Source of the DNA: Mucilaginibacter rivuli | GTDB taxonomy: Bacteria; Bacteroidota; Bacteroidia; Sphingobacteriales; Sphingobacteriaceae | NCBI RefSeq assembly: GCF_019391655.1 | Contig: NZ_JAHXPQ010000006.1 | Coordinates: 1 to 64,000, forward strand | Length of the DNA: 64,000 bases | Direction: 5' to 3' | In this document: piece by piece, positions 28,410 through 37,970 of the stretch | How the letters are laid out: each line of letters opens with the position of its first letter | How positions within the stretch are numbered: the stretch's first letter is position 1 | Made by a program: the position numbers and the translations under genes | The notes under the pieces: generated by a model | The model's input: only the letters and a program-made list of their open reading frames with translations | What the model was told of the DNA's origin: nothing | The model's database searches: none

Positions 28410-29478
28410 CTGGGACGGCGCTATTCAGCTACAGAATAAAGTAGCTTATGTAAGCTCCGGACCTGAAGAAATACTGGTAAATGAACTTGAGCATCAATTT
28501 GCGGTTAAGCATTTGATATCATTCAATTCCTTCGAAGACTACCTGTCAGAGCAATCAATACTTACATTACCGGATATTTTATTGATGGAAATTGACGAGG
28601 ATGAGTATTGCTTTACCCTGGTTGAAAAAATAAAGAAAAACCCCATGCTGCATGGGTTGCTCATTGTTTTATTGGCCAAAACCCATGTACCGGAGTGGAA
28701 AAATAAAGCGATGCAGTTAAAGGTAAATGACCTGTATACTTACCCCCTGCCTGTAGAGTACCTATGTGAGCGGTTAAACTTTTTGATCAAGTTTAAGCTG
28801 ATCAGGCCAAAATTATCCGAGTTACTAAATAAAGTTGATATTGAATATAAAATGCCCTTGTTTAAACGTGCATTTGATATTGTATCATCGGGTGGTGCAA
28901 TTTTATTGCTATCGCCCATTATGCTTGCTGTGGCTATTATAGTAAGACTTGACTCCAAAGGGCCTATTATTTATAAAAGCAAACGTGTAGGCACGGGCTA
29001 CCGGGTTTTTGATTTCTATAAATTCCGTTCTATGCGTACAGATGCAGATCAGGTATTATCTACCTTATCAAGCCTTAACCAATATGAAGCCGAGGAAGAA
29101 GGTAAAAGCAAAGCAGCTTTTATTAAGATAAAGAACGACCCGCGCATAACACGCATAGGTGGCTTTTTGCGCAGCAGCAGCCTTGACGAATTACCACAGC
29201 TGTTTAATATTTTAATGGGCGACATGTCTTTAGTAGGCAACCGCCCGCTGCCACTTTATGAAGCAGAAATGCTGACTTCGAACGAGTGGTCGATGCGATT
29301 TTTGGGGCCTGCGGGTTTAACCGGATTATGGCAGATAAGCAAAAGGGGAAAAGAAGACATGTCTGAACGTGAGCGGAAAAAATTAGACAACTTTTATGCC
29401 CAAAACTATTCTTTCTGGCTCGACCTTAAAATTCTTTTGGGTACATTCCCTGCTTTGTTCCAGAAAGAGAAAGTGTAA
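28393..29478 (+). CDS. Initiating sugar-phosphate transferase with degenerate receiver domain
   Basis: This 361-residue protein is a fusion. Residues about 15-135 have receiver-like spacing but not its active site: the acidic pair is gone (YVSSGPEE), the acceptor position reads LLMEID with Glu instead of Asp, and the Lys-Pro pair reads TYPLP with Tyr. Residues about 155-361 form a bacterial sugar transferase (WcaJ/PglC type) with one hydrophobic segment near 175-190, the KFRSMRTDAD block, SSSLDELPQ and GNRPLP. Such enzymes load the first sugar-phosphate onto undecaprenyl phosphate. It starts inside the receiver gene, so translation is coupled. Confidence 0.9.
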   Translation: MHITTNWDGAIQLQNKVAYVSSGPEEILVNELEHQFAVKHLISFNSFEDYLSEQSILTLPDILLMEIDEDEYCFTLVEKIKKNPMLHGLLIVLLAKTHVPEWKNKAMQLKVNDLYTYPLPVEYLCERLNFLIKFKLIRPKLSELLNKVDIEYKMPLFKRAFDIVSSGGAILLLSPIMLAVAIIVRLDSKGPIIYKSKRVGTGYRVFDFYKFRSMRTDADQVLSTLSSLNQYEAEEEGKSKAAFIKIKNDPRITRIGGFLRSSSLDELPQLFNILMGDMSLVGNRPLPLYEAEMLTSNEWSMRFLGPAGLTGLWQISKRGKEDMSERERKKLDNFYAQNYSFWLDLKILLGTFPALFQKEKV

Positions 29479-29484
29479 TTAAGA

Positions 29485-30180
29485 ATGAAGAAAGTATTTG
29501 CTGTTAAAGTGTATTTTACACTGTTTTTTATATTGTTTACAATAACAAGTTATGGCCAGGAGAGTATTTTGGATGCTGTTTCCTATCCATACCTTGAAAA
29601 ACTTATTGCAACGGCTAAAACCAATTACCCGGCCGTAAAAATAAAACAAGTACAGGTTACCATTGCTGACAATAGTTATAAATTAGCAAAAGAAACCTGG
29701 TGGGATGCTTTCTCATTTTCATACGTATATAGTCCTCAAAATACCTTTGCCCTTGCTGCCGGCGGTGGTTTTACAAGTTTTTTTACAGGCTATCAAATTT
29801 CTGTATCATATAATCTGGGTAACTTATTAGGCAAACGCTTTACCATCCGTAATGCCAAAGAGAACCTTGTTATTGCACAATTAGAGCAAGATTCTTACAA
29901 CCTTAACATTGAGCTTGAAGTTAAAAAGCGCTATTTTACATACCTGCAACAGTTAGCTATTTTGCGTTTACGTACCAAATCCGGCCACGATGCCGAAAGC
30001 ATATATAACCAATCAAAGCACCAATTTGAAAATGGTAACGAAACGATAGAGAATTATACAAAAGCTTCGTTGTCATACTCAGAAAGTAACCAGGCACGTT
30101 TAGATGCGGAAACCGCTTTTTTAATTGCCAAAAGTACGCTCGAAGAAATTTTGGGTAAGAAATTAGAGGATATAAAATAA
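29485..30180 (+). CDS. Small TolC-like outer-membrane protein
   Basis: The 231-residue protein has a signal peptide cleaved near residue 25 (ITSYGQ). It has TolC-type helical periodicity, with YPAVKIKQVQVTIADNSYKLA near 48 and a second helical half ending LEEILGKKLEDIK. Full TolC proteins are about 430-490 residues, so this is about half size, and it could act as a trimer only if rearranged. It follows the initiating transferase by 6 bases. Its stop overlaps the next start (TAATG). With no Wza gene in the locus it may supply the outer-membrane step, which is inference. Confidence 0.65.
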   Translation: MKKVFAVKVYFTLFFILFTITSYGQESILDAVSYPYLEKLIATAKTNYPAVKIKQVQVTIADNSYKLAKETWWDAFSFSYVYSPQNTFALAAGGGFTSFFTGYQISVSYNLGNLLGKRFTIRNAKENLVIAQLEQDSYNLNIELEVKKRYFTYLQQLAILRLRTKSGHDAESIYNQSKHQFENGNETIENYTKASLSYSESNQARLDAETAFLIAKSTLEEILGKKLEDIK

Positions 30181-32306
30181 TGGAATTAAAAAATTTCAAA
30201 AATCTGCTCAAGCGTTTTAAGCTCGCGTTGCTGCTAATTCCATTGGCAACCGTTATTGTTACTTATTTTTTAGTTCGCAAACTGCCAAACGTTTACTCGT
30301 CGCAATCGCAAATAGCTACGGGGATAGTTAACGAATCGCAAAACCTGCTTACCCAGGTTGTAGGCGAATCGCAGGCGAACCAGAAGTTTAGCAACATGAT
30401 CGCCATTCTACAAACCAAAAAACTGTTAAAGCTGGTTTCATACAAACTTATTTTGCACGATCTTACTTCACCGGCCCCTTTTCGTACCAGTAAAGATTTT
30501 CTGAGTATGAATGCCAGCGCGCGTAAACACGCTATTGAAGTTTATAACAACATGTACGCAACACAAGGTACATTATCGTTGGATGATCCTGATCAAAATG
30601 GACTCGACCGTGTTTTAGGCTCAATGAAATACGATCCGGGTTCAATAGCATCAAAATTAAATGTTTACCGGTCTGAGAACAGCGATTTTATAACAGTAGC
30701 CTACGAATCTGAAAATTCACAACTTTGCGCATTCGTTGTAAATACACTTATTAAGGAGTTCACAACATATTACACCGCCCAAACCAAACAGAACCAGGAT
30801 AAAGATGTTGCCTTTTTAGATAGCTTACTTAAAAAGAAAAAAACAACAATGGATAGCTCTATATCCAGTTTAAAGCAATATAAAATTAAAAATCACATAC
30901 TTAGTTTAAGTGAGCAGGCGCGCAGCTTATACACCCAATTGGCCGCCGCCGAAGATAAAAAGCAACAGGCTGAAAAGGATGTTATAGCTTATACAGGCTC
31001 TATTAATAATATTGACAGGCAGTTTAACCCTACTGATAAAAAGTACATTGAAAGTACTTTAATGCAAGTAAACAGCAGCATTTTAGCTAACAAACAAAAA
31101 TTAGCTCAGTTAACTGACCTGTGGATAAAAAACAACCATGCCGATAGCTATAAACACAGCATCGATTCGTTACAGGATATTATAACCCGGCAGATAAATG
31201 AATCGATAGATAAAAGCATAAATACACCGTTATCAACAAAATCAGCATTAATAAGTCAAAAGCTTACCTTGCAGGTAACACTTGATATTGCCCGATTCAG
31301 TATAAAATCATTATCCGACGAGATTCTACGTTTACACCAGCGCCTGGACGTATTGGTACCTAACGAAGCTGTGATACAATCGTTAGAGAACGATGCTGAT
31401 GTAAAAACGCGCGAGTACCTTGAGGTATTACAAAAAGACAATCAGATCACCATGCAATCGAGCTACAATTCAAAACTGCAGCAGGTAGACGTTGCCGTTC
31501 CCGAACCCCCTCAGGCATCTAAAAAAATGCTGTTGGTTATACTTAGCGGTATGGTAAGTTTTATGATATGCATGCTGTTTTTATTTGTATTGTATTATAT
31601 CGATCATTCAATAAAACAACCAAAAGCGTTGGCTAACGTTACCGATATACCGGTGCTTGGTGTTTTGTACAGATTGCCCCCTCAAACTATTGATATTAAA
31701 GAACTTTTAAGCACTGATAACGGCAACGAAACAGCCGGCTTTAAAGATCAGCTCCGTTCTATCAGGTTTGAGATTGACCAGGAGTTTAAGAACAACAAAA
31801 TACTTGCCTTAACCAGCTTAATTGGCGGCGAAGGAAAAACTTTGATGGCGCTGAGCCTGGCACAATCATACTCAATTATTGGTAAAAAGGTGTTGGTTAT
31901 TGATGGCAACTTTGACAGCCGTACCATAAGCACAACCTTACCTCTTAAAAATACAATTGAAGACTATTTTAAATATAGCCTTTTAAATAGTGATGCGGGC
32001 GTAACAGTATTGGGTAATAAAGGCGGCGACCAAACATTACTTGAAATTCAGGATGAGAGAACGATAAACGAACGTTTAACAGAACTGAAACAGATTTACG
32101 ACCTGATAATTATTGAGGCCCCGGCATTGGATAAAATGAATAAAGCCAAGGAGTGGCTGCTGTTTGCTGATAAAGTTATAGGTGTATTTGAAGCCGATCA
32201 AACTTTAACCGAAAACAAAAGATTATCAATTAAATATTTAAAATCATTAGGTGATAAGTTTGGTGGCTGGATATTCAATAAAATGAACCCGGTTAACAAT
32301 ATTTAA
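30180..32306 (+). CDS. Wzz-type polysaccharide co-polymerase fused to degraded BY-kinase domain
   Basis: The 708-residue protein has membrane helices at about 16-33 and 449-473 that bracket a long periplasmic coiled-coil region, the Wzz/GumC layout. The cytoplasmic C-terminal domain has an intact Walker A (GGEGKT, near 549) but a changed Walker A' (VIDGNFDSR, Asn for the second Asp). The Walker B position reads IIIEAPA, with Glu for Asp. The C-terminus has no tyrosine cluster. Normal BY-kinases (Wzc, VpsO) autophosphorylate on such a cluster. It probably sets chain length without classic kinase activity. Confidence 0.87.
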   Translation: MELKNFKNLLKRFKLALLLIPLATVIVTYFLVRKLPNVYSSQSQIATGIVNESQNLLTQVVGESQANQKFSNMIAILQTKKLLKLVSYKLILHDLTSPAPFRTSKDFLSMNASARKHAIEVYNNMYATQGTLSLDDPDQNGLDRVLGSMKYDPGSIASKLNVYRSENSDFITVAYESENSQLCAFVVNTLIKEFTTYYTAQTKQNQDKDVAFLDSLLKKKKTTMDSSISSLKQYKIKNHILSLSEQARSLYTQLAAAEDKKQQAEKDVIAYTGSINNIDRQFNPTDKKYIESTLMQVNSSILANKQKLAQLTDLWIKNNHADSYKHSIDSLQDIITRQINESIDKSINTPLSTKSALISQKLTLQVTLDIARFSIKSLSDEILRLHQRLDVLVPNEAVIQSLENDADVKTREYLEVLQKDNQITMQSSYNSKLQQVDVAVPEPPQASKKMLLVILSGMVSFMICMLFLFVLYYIDHSIKQPKALANVTDIPVLGVLYRLPPQTIDIKELLSTDNGNETAGFKDQLRSIRFEIDQEFKNNKILALTSLIGGEGKTLMALSLAQSYSIIGKKVLVIDGNFDSRTISTTLPLKNTIEDYFKYSLLNSDAGVTVLGNKGGDQTLLEIQDERTINERLTELKQIYDLIIIEAPALDKMNKAKEWLLFADKVIGVFEADQTLTENKRLSIKYLKSLGDKFGGWIFNKMNPVNNI

Positions 32307-32328
32307 TTACCTGTAAATATTTACTTCA

Positions 32329-33525
32329 ATGAATGAGCCTGTTTATATTGTATGGATCATCTTTCAGCTTATCATTGGCTATAACCTGGTATTCCCGCTA
32401 CTGCTGTATGTATTTTATTTGATCAGTAAAAAGCCATCGGTTAAACCCGGTACCTTTTTTCTTGCGCCTGATTATGCCATTATTGTAACCGCGTACCAGC
32501 AAACAGATAGTTTGCCACAGGTAGTAAAATCATTGCTGCAATTAAAATACACCAACTACCTTATTTATATTGTTGCTGATAATTGCGATATCAGCAATTT
32601 AAAATTTGATGATGACCGTGTAGTATTATTAAGGCCCGAAGAAACTTTAGCCAGCAATACACGCTCGCACTTTTATGCCATAAAAAACTTTGAGCGCCCG
32701 CACACTTATTTAACAATTATTGATAGCGATAACCTTGTTGAGCCCGATTACCTGGACCAATTAAACATATATTTTGCTGCCGGCTACAGCGCCGTACAAG
32801 GTATAAGGGAAGCTAAAAACCTGGATACAACCTTTGCCTGCCTTGATGCCGCCCGCGATATTTATTATCACTTTTATGATGGAAAGATACTTTTTGGGGC
32901 AGGTTCATCAGCTACATTGGCCGGATCGGGCATGGCATTTACCACTGCTTTATACCGCGAGTGCCTTGAGCATTTAGATATTACAGGCGCCGGCTTTGAT
33001 AAAGTTTTACAGGCTGCTATAGTTGACCGCGATTACCGCATAGCATTTACAGGCAAAGCCGTTGTGTATGATGAAAAAACATCACGCCCCGAGCAACTGG
33101 TTAATCAACGCGCCCGTTGGATAAATACCTGGTTTAAATACTTTAAATACGGTTTTGGTATGATAAGTAACGGCATTATTCATTTTAGCCGTAACCAGTT
33201 TATTTTCGGGTTGGTATTGGTACGCCCGCCATTGTTCATTTTCTTGCTATTATCCGTGCTTTTTACATTCATCAATTTAATAACGGGCCATTTTTTAATT
33301 AGCGCCATATGGGTATTGGGCCTATTGCTATTTGTTGCAGGTTTTGTTTTATCATTAAAGCTTTCAGTAACCGATAAAAGGATCTATCAATCGCTGGTAA
33401 ACATTCCGCGGTTTATGTTTTTACAGATACTATCCTTGCTAAAGATATTTAAAGGGCAAAAAAACAATGTTGCAACCGTGCATTATGTTGATAAGCATAT
33501 TGATGATATAAAAGAGCAAAAGTGA
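32329..33525 (+). CDS. Membrane-bound glycosyltransferase family 2
   Basis: The 398-residue protein has an N-terminal helix (about 7-32), a GT2 domain with IDSDN near 135 as the metal-binding acidic motif, a processive-type QRARW motif (near 265) and C-terminal helices at about 295-350. The QxxRW motif is that of cellulose-, hyaluronan- and poly-GlcNAc-type synthases, so this is a candidate for a synthase with its own pore. Sugar specificity cannot be read. The stop codon overlaps the start of a 44-residue gene. Confidence 0.85.
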   Translation: MNEPVYIVWIIFQLIIGYNLVFPLLLYVFYLISKKPSVKPGTFFLAPDYAIIVTAYQQTDSLPQVVKSLLQLKYTNYLIYIVADNCDISNLKFDDDRVVLLRPEETLASNTRSHFYAIKNFERPHTYLTIIDSDNLVEPDYLDQLNIYFAAGYSAVQGIREAKNLDTTFACLDAARDIYYHFYDGKILFGAGSSATLAGSGMAFTTALYRECLEHLDITGAGFDKVLQAAIVDRDYRIAFTGKAVVYDEKTSRPEQLVNQRARWINTWFKYFKYGFGMISNGIIHFSRNQFIFGLVLVRPPLFIFLLLSVLFTFINLITGHFLISAIWVLGLLLFVAGFVLSLKLSVTDKRIYQSLVNIPRFMFLQILSLLKIFKGQKNNVATVHYVDKHIDDIKEQK

Positions 33526-33656
33526 AGATCAAACCAGATAAAATAGAAAAAAATCCATACGCGCACCTTACGCTGCTGCAAAAAAACTCACGTCGTATGG
33601 CAATTGCGGCGGCTTTTGCGGGGGTAGCCATATGGTTCATTAAAATAGTATTTTAA
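33522..33656 (+). CDS. 44-residue single-helix membrane protein
   Basis: A GTG start overlaps the upstream TGA stop (GTGA) and opens a 44-codon frame that ends 5 bases before the next gene. The peptide is charged at first (KIKPDKIEKNPY), then RRMAIAAAFAGVAIWFIKI forms one membrane helix at about residues 24-42. The layout is a tightly packed member of the polysaccharide operon. I recognise no family. A subunit or assembly factor for the GT2 before it or the Wzy-type protein after it is an inference. It is too short for ordinary gene finders. Confidence 0.65.
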   Translation: MKIKPDKIEKNPYAHLTLLQKNSRRMAIAAAFAGVAIWFIKIVF

Positions 33657-33661
33657 TACAA

Positions 33662-35194
33662 ATGGATATTGTTATTCATATAGATAACCCTCAAAAGCCT
33701 TCCGGTTTTAAAAACCGGCTCAGTGCTTTATGGAAAGATATCCTGCTCAAAAAGCTGGCCCATCCTGCCAGCCTTATTTTTTTAACCTTTGTTTGTTTAA
33801 TACTGGCGCTCCTCCTCTATAAAATTGGCGTTATTGCCGCGCTGCTGTTTATCATACTTATGGTTGGGCCACCATTAGTTTATGGCATTGTATTTTATCC
33901 CAAATTTGGCATTATAGCACTGTTTGTTTCGGCATACCTGTTATTCATTCCCATGAAAATGGATACACATGGTTTCCCGCTGGGCACGGTGATGGACCTG
34001 CTTGAATTTTTGCTGATACTCGGTTTTTTCATCCAGCAAAAAAAAGACCGGCAACGAAACCCTGAAAACCGGCAATGGCATTATTTTACGGATAAGCTAA
34101 GCATTGTAATGCTGATATGGATAGGCTATAATTTTCTCGAGGTGCTAAACCCGCAATCGGTATCCGCATTGGCCTGGATATTTACCATCCGCACAACAGC
34201 TGTTGTTATATTGATGTATTATGTGTTTGTGTATCAGATACGCGAAGTTTCGTTTATTACCCTCATGTTCAAAATATGGATAGGCCTGGCTGCATTAGGT
34301 GCGTTAAATGGAATTAAGCAGGAGTTTATTGGTTTCTCGAGTTCAGAATCCCAATACCTGTATAGTGATCCTGTGAAAGTTGGTTTACTATTCATTGATG
34401 GGCATATGCGCAAGTTTTCTATTTTTTCGGATCCTGTTGCCTTTGCTTATAACATGACGGCGGCCAGTATTCTTTGTATAACACTAATGTACGGGCCAAT
34501 AAAAACATCAAAAAAGTATATCCTTTTTGGTTTGGTATTGCTTTTTATGTTTTCGATGCTTTTTTCGGGAACACGTGGCGCTTACCCGCTGGTACCGGTG
34601 GCTATGGGTTTGTTTTCCATATTAAACTTTAACAAAAAGGTACTTTATTTTGTAATAGGAGCTGCGGCACTTTTTGGAGTGCTTATTTTTATGCCTACCT
34701 CAAACCCTAATATCATGAGGTTTCAAACAGCATTTAAACCCAACAATGATCCGTCGTTTAATGTTCGTAAAATAAACCAGGCAAAAATACGCCCGTTCAT
34801 ACAATCGCACCCTTTTGGTGGTGGCCTGGGTTCAACAGGGCAATGGGGGCAACGCTTTGCACCAAACTCACAACTGGCAAATTTCCCGCCTGATAGCGGC
34901 TATGTAAGGGTTGCCGTAGAATTGGGTTATATAGGGCTGATATTAATATGCATAGTAGTTTTTATGGCGCTTTACTGCGGAATAAACAACTACTACCTCA
35001 TTCACGATCCACGACTTAAAAACTATTGCCTTGCAGTAACACTGGTAGTTTTTGCCTATAACATAGGCAACTACCCACAAGAAGCTATTGTGCAATTCCC
35101 GTCGAACGTTGTTTTCTTTTTTGCGATGGCTATTATACCGGTTTGTTACCGCTTAGACAGGCAGAAATTAAAGGAGGCCGCCAATGCAAACTAA
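33662..35194 (+). CDS. O-antigen polymerase/ligase family protein (Wzy/WaaL)
   Basis: The 510-residue integral membrane protein has about 11 hydrophobic segments. A large loop late in the protein (about 345-420) reads RPFIQSHPFGGGLGSTG followed by PDSGYVRVAVELGYIG, the Wzy_C/O-antigen ligase signature. Such proteins polymerise lipid-linked repeat units or ligate glycans, in the periplasm. Here polymerase is more likely, since a Wzz-type protein is in the operon. The next gene overlaps by 11 bases, with a strong AGGAGG ahead of its start. Confidence 0.85.
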   Translation: MDIVIHIDNPQKPSGFKNRLSALWKDILLKKLAHPASLIFLTFVCLILALLLYKIGVIAALLFIILMVGPPLVYGIVFYPKFGIIALFVSAYLLFIPMKMDTHGFPLGTVMDLLEFLLILGFFIQQKKDRQRNPENRQWHYFTDKLSIVMLIWIGYNFLEVLNPQSVSALAWIFTIRTTAVVILMYYVFVYQIREVSFITLMFKIWIGLAALGALNGIKQEFIGFSSSESQYLYSDPVKVGLLFIDGHMRKFSIFSDPVAFAYNMTAASILCITLMYGPIKTSKKYILFGLVLLFMFSMLFSGTRGAYPLVPVAMGLFSILNFNKKVLYFVIGAAALFGVLIFMPTSNPNIMRFQTAFKPNNDPSFNVRKINQAKIRPFIQSHPFGGGLGSTGQWGQRFAPNSQLANFPPDSGYVRVAVELGYIGLILICIVVFMALYCGINNYYLIHDPRLKNYCLAVTLVVFAYNIGNYPQEAIVQFPSNVVFFFAMAIIPVCYRLDRQKLKEAANAN

Positions 35195-36389
35195 CCTCAT
35201 AAGCGGCCGGGATATTATTGTTGTGGGTCAGCAAGCCTGGGATACCGATATAGGCAGCAATTGCAAAAACCTGGCCATGGAGTTTAGCAAGCATAACCGC
35301 GTGCTGTATGTTAACTCGCCCCTTGATACTAAAACCAAATACACAAACAAGCACGATCCTAAAATACAGAAACGCCTTGCCATAATAAATAAAAAGGCCG
35401 ACGGTTTAGAGCATGTTGATGGCAACCTTTGGACGTATTATCCCGATGAAACCATTCATTCCATTAACTGGATTGGTAGTACTGCTATATTCAGCATTTT
35501 TAATAAAGTTAATAACAGGCGTTTTGCACGTTCAATAAAAAAAGCTATCCAAAAACTCCATTTTAAAAACTTTATACTTTTTAACGATTCGGATATTTTC
35601 AGGAGCTTTTATTTAAAGGAATTTTTATCGCCCGCCATAAGTATATACTACTCGCGCGATTATATGATAGCTACAGATTACTGGAAAAAGCATGGCACTA
35701 CTTTAGAGCCGCAATTAATTGCCAAAAGTGACCTGTGCGTAGCCAACTCGCCATACCTGTCTGATTATTGTGCCCAATATAATCCGAACTCATATTACGT
35801 TGGGCAGGGTTGCGATCTGAGCCTTTTTAACAACACCGAAGGTTTTACTATACCCGATGATGTTAAACTGATAAAACGCCCCATAATTGGTTATGTTGGT
35901 GTACTGCAAAGCATCAGGCTTGATATGGAATTGTTAAAATACATTGCCGTTAAACGCCCCGATTGGAGCATTGTGCTGGTTGGCCCGCAAGATGAAGCGT
36001 TTAAAGTAAGCGATCTGCACGAAGTGAAAAACATTCACTTTTTAGGTGCTAAGGATGGTGGTATGTTGCCTACATATATTAACTCGTTTGATGTATGCAT
36101 TAACCCACAACTAATAAACGAAGTTACCATTGGTAACTACCCCCGCAAAATTGATGAGTACCTGGCCATGGGTAAACCAACCGTTGCTACAAAAACCCGT
36201 GCTATGGAAATTTTCGAAGATTATACTTATCTTGGGGAAACGAAAGAGGATTATTTAAACCTGATCCAAAAAGCACTCGACGAAAATACAACTGAACTAC
36301 AGCAAGAGCGTAAAAGCTTTGCTGCATCGCACACATGGGAGAATAACGCGAACGAAATATATAAAGCCATAAATACATTAAATCATTAA
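35184..36389 (+). CDS. GT-B glycosyltransferase (GT1/GT4-like)
   Basis: The 401-residue protein has GT-B features: an N-terminal domain that starts with VVGQQAWDTDIGSN and a C-terminal nucleotide-sugar domain with VGPQDEAF near 270 and YPRKIDEYLAMGKPTVAT near 335. It belongs with the polysaccharide glycosyltransferases, but the donor is not clear. Its start has AGGAGG at 35172-35177, one of the few strong ribosome binding sites in the window, within the end of the previous gene. Confidence 0.85.
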   Translation: MQTNLISGRDIIVVGQQAWDTDIGSNCKNLAMEFSKHNRVLYVNSPLDTKTKYTNKHDPKIQKRLAIINKKADGLEHVDGNLWTYYPDETIHSINWIGSTAIFSIFNKVNNRRFARSIKKAIQKLHFKNFILFNDSDIFRSFYLKEFLSPAISIYYSRDYMIATDYWKKHGTTLEPQLIAKSDLCVANSPYLSDYCAQYNPNSYYVGQGCDLSLFNNTEGFTIPDDVKLIKRPIIGYVGVLQSIRLDMELLKYIAVKRPDWSIVLVGPQDEAFKVSDLHEVKNIHFLGAKDGGMLPTYINSFDVCINPQLINEVTIGNYPRKIDEYLAMGKPTVATKTRAMEIFEDYTYLGETKEDYLNLIQKALDENTTELQQERKSFAASHTWENNANEIYKAINTLNH

Positions 36390-36396
36390 CACCCGG

Positions 36397-37011
36397 ATGT
36401 CTATCGTATCAAAAATAAAAGCTAACCCTACGTTAAAAAAATTAGCGTTGTGGATGATGATACCTGCCGGGCAACATAAACCACGGCTTTGGGTAAAAAT
36501 GATGGTCAATCCGTTTAAACACAAACGCGGAAAGAAATCTATCATAAGAAACAGAACCAGGACAGATGTTTTTCCGTATAATAAGTTTGAATTGGGAGAA
36601 AATTCGGTAATTGAAGATTTTTCGACCATTAACAATGGCGTAGGCGATGTGATAATTGGCGACCGCACTATTATTGGTATTGGCAATGTTATCATCGGCC
36701 CGGTAAGTATCGGTAACGATGTAATGTTTGCTCAAAATATTGTGGTATCAGGCTTAAATCATGGGTATGAGGACGTGAGCCTGCCACCAAGCGTTCAGAA
36801 AGAAACTACCGCCCAAATTACCATCGGCGATGATGTTTGGATAGGTGCTAATGCCGTTGTAACAGCAGGTGTTACCATTGGCAAACACGTGGTAATAGGT
36901 GGCGGCAGCGTAGTAACAAAAAATATCCCCGATTATTCGGTAGCGGTAGGTAATCCTGCCAAAGTGATAAAGAAATATAATTTTGAAATTGCAAAGTGGG
37001 AAAAAGCATAG
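36397..37011 (+). CDS. Hexapeptide-repeat acyltransferase (WcaF-like)
   Basis: The 204-residue protein has a left-handed parallel beta-helix made of hexapeptide repeats (GDVIIGDRTIIGIGNVIIG region) with the catalytic His in SGLNHGYED near 122. The C-terminus ends with VGNPAKVIKKY, typical of the WcaF/CysE-type sugar acetyltransferases. It likely O-acetylates a sugar of the repeat unit. It starts 7 bases after the previous glycosyltransferase. Confidence 0.88.
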   Translation: MSIVSKIKANPTLKKLALWMMIPAGQHKPRLWVKMMVNPFKHKRGKKSIIRNRTRTDVFPYNKFELGENSVIEDFSTINNGVGDVIIGDRTIIGIGNVIIGPVSIGNDVMFAQNIVVSGLNHGYEDVSLPPSVQKETTAQITIGDDVWIGANAVVTAGVTIGKHVVIGGGSVVTKNIPDYSVAVGNPAKVIKKYNFEIAKWEKA

Positions 37012-37055
37012 TAAACGTAAATTGGTAAACCATCAGTAGCCCTAAAACAAGAAGC

Positions 37056-37943
37056 ATGTCACTATTCGCACTTCCCGGTTGGATAAAACCTCACCTGTTT
37101 ACAGGCAAAAAATTTGACGATTTAACCACCGTTGAAATAGCTGCCCTGCAAAAGCAAATTTCTGCTTTTACGGAAGATCAGCCTGATATTTCGGTGGTTA
37201 TACCCGCCTGGAACGAGGAGAATAATATTTTTCGTACCCTGTCATCCTTATCGGCAAACCAAACAAAATATAAGGTGGAGATAGTTGTAATAAACAACAA
37301 CTCCAAAGACCGTACACAACAGGTTTTAGACCAGCTTGGCGTACGCAGTTACCTGCAGCCCGAACAAGGTACCCCCCATGCACGGCAAATGGGCCTCGAA
37401 AAAGCCCGCGGCAAATACCACCTCTGTGCAGACTCGGATACATTTTACCCGCCCCAATGGATCGACCTGATGGTTAAGCCAATGGTAGAAGACCCGGGCA
37501 TTACCGGTGTTTACGGGCGCTATTCATTCATCCCACCCGAAGGGTATAACAGGTTTGGCCTTTGGTTTTACGAGTTAATTACCGGTATACTGGTACAAAT
37601 ACGCAAACGCAAACGCGAATACTTAAACACCCTTGGCTTTAACATGGGTTTTGTTACCCAGGTAGGCCGCGAAACAGGTGGCTTTAAAGTAAAACAGGTA
37701 CGCATGTTTGATAACGCCGCCGGCAGTGATTACTTTGTTGATGAAGCAGAAGACGGCACCATGGCTGTTAATTTAAAAAAGAAAGGCCGTTTAAAACTGG
37801 TGCTTGATATGAAGGCACGGGTATTTACTTCGCCGCGCCGGCTAATGTACGATGGTGGTATTTGGGCCGCTTTTAAAAATCGTTTTAAAAGCCATGGCAG
37901 CGGCCTTGGCGAATATGTTACCGGCAAAAGCAAAGACGCTTAA
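37056..37943 (+). CDS. Glycosyltransferase family 2
   Basis: The 295-residue protein has a GT2 fold with SVVIPAWNEENNI near 47 and the metal motif CADSDTFYPPQW near 123. The C-terminal half, with KKKGRLKLVLDMKARV, resembles a short membrane-associated GT2 without extra helices. The sugar is unknown. It belongs to the plus-strand run of polysaccharide genes. Confidence 0.85.
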   Translation: MSLFALPGWIKPHLFTGKKFDDLTTVEIAALQKQISAFTEDQPDISVVIPAWNEENNIFRTLSSLSANQTKYKVEIVVINNNSKDRTQQVLDQLGVRSYLQPEQGTPHARQMGLEKARGKYHLCADSDTFYPPQWIDLMVKPMVEDPGITGVYGRYSFIPPEGYNRFGLWFYELITGILVQIRKRKREYLNTLGFNMGFVTQVGRETGGFKVKQVRMFDNAAGSDYFVDEAEDGTMAVNLKKKGRLKLVLDMKARVFTSPRRLMYDGGIWAAFKNRFKSHGSGLGEYVTGKSKDA

Positions 37944-37970
37944 TTTATTGTCACCTACCTAATTTCATAG

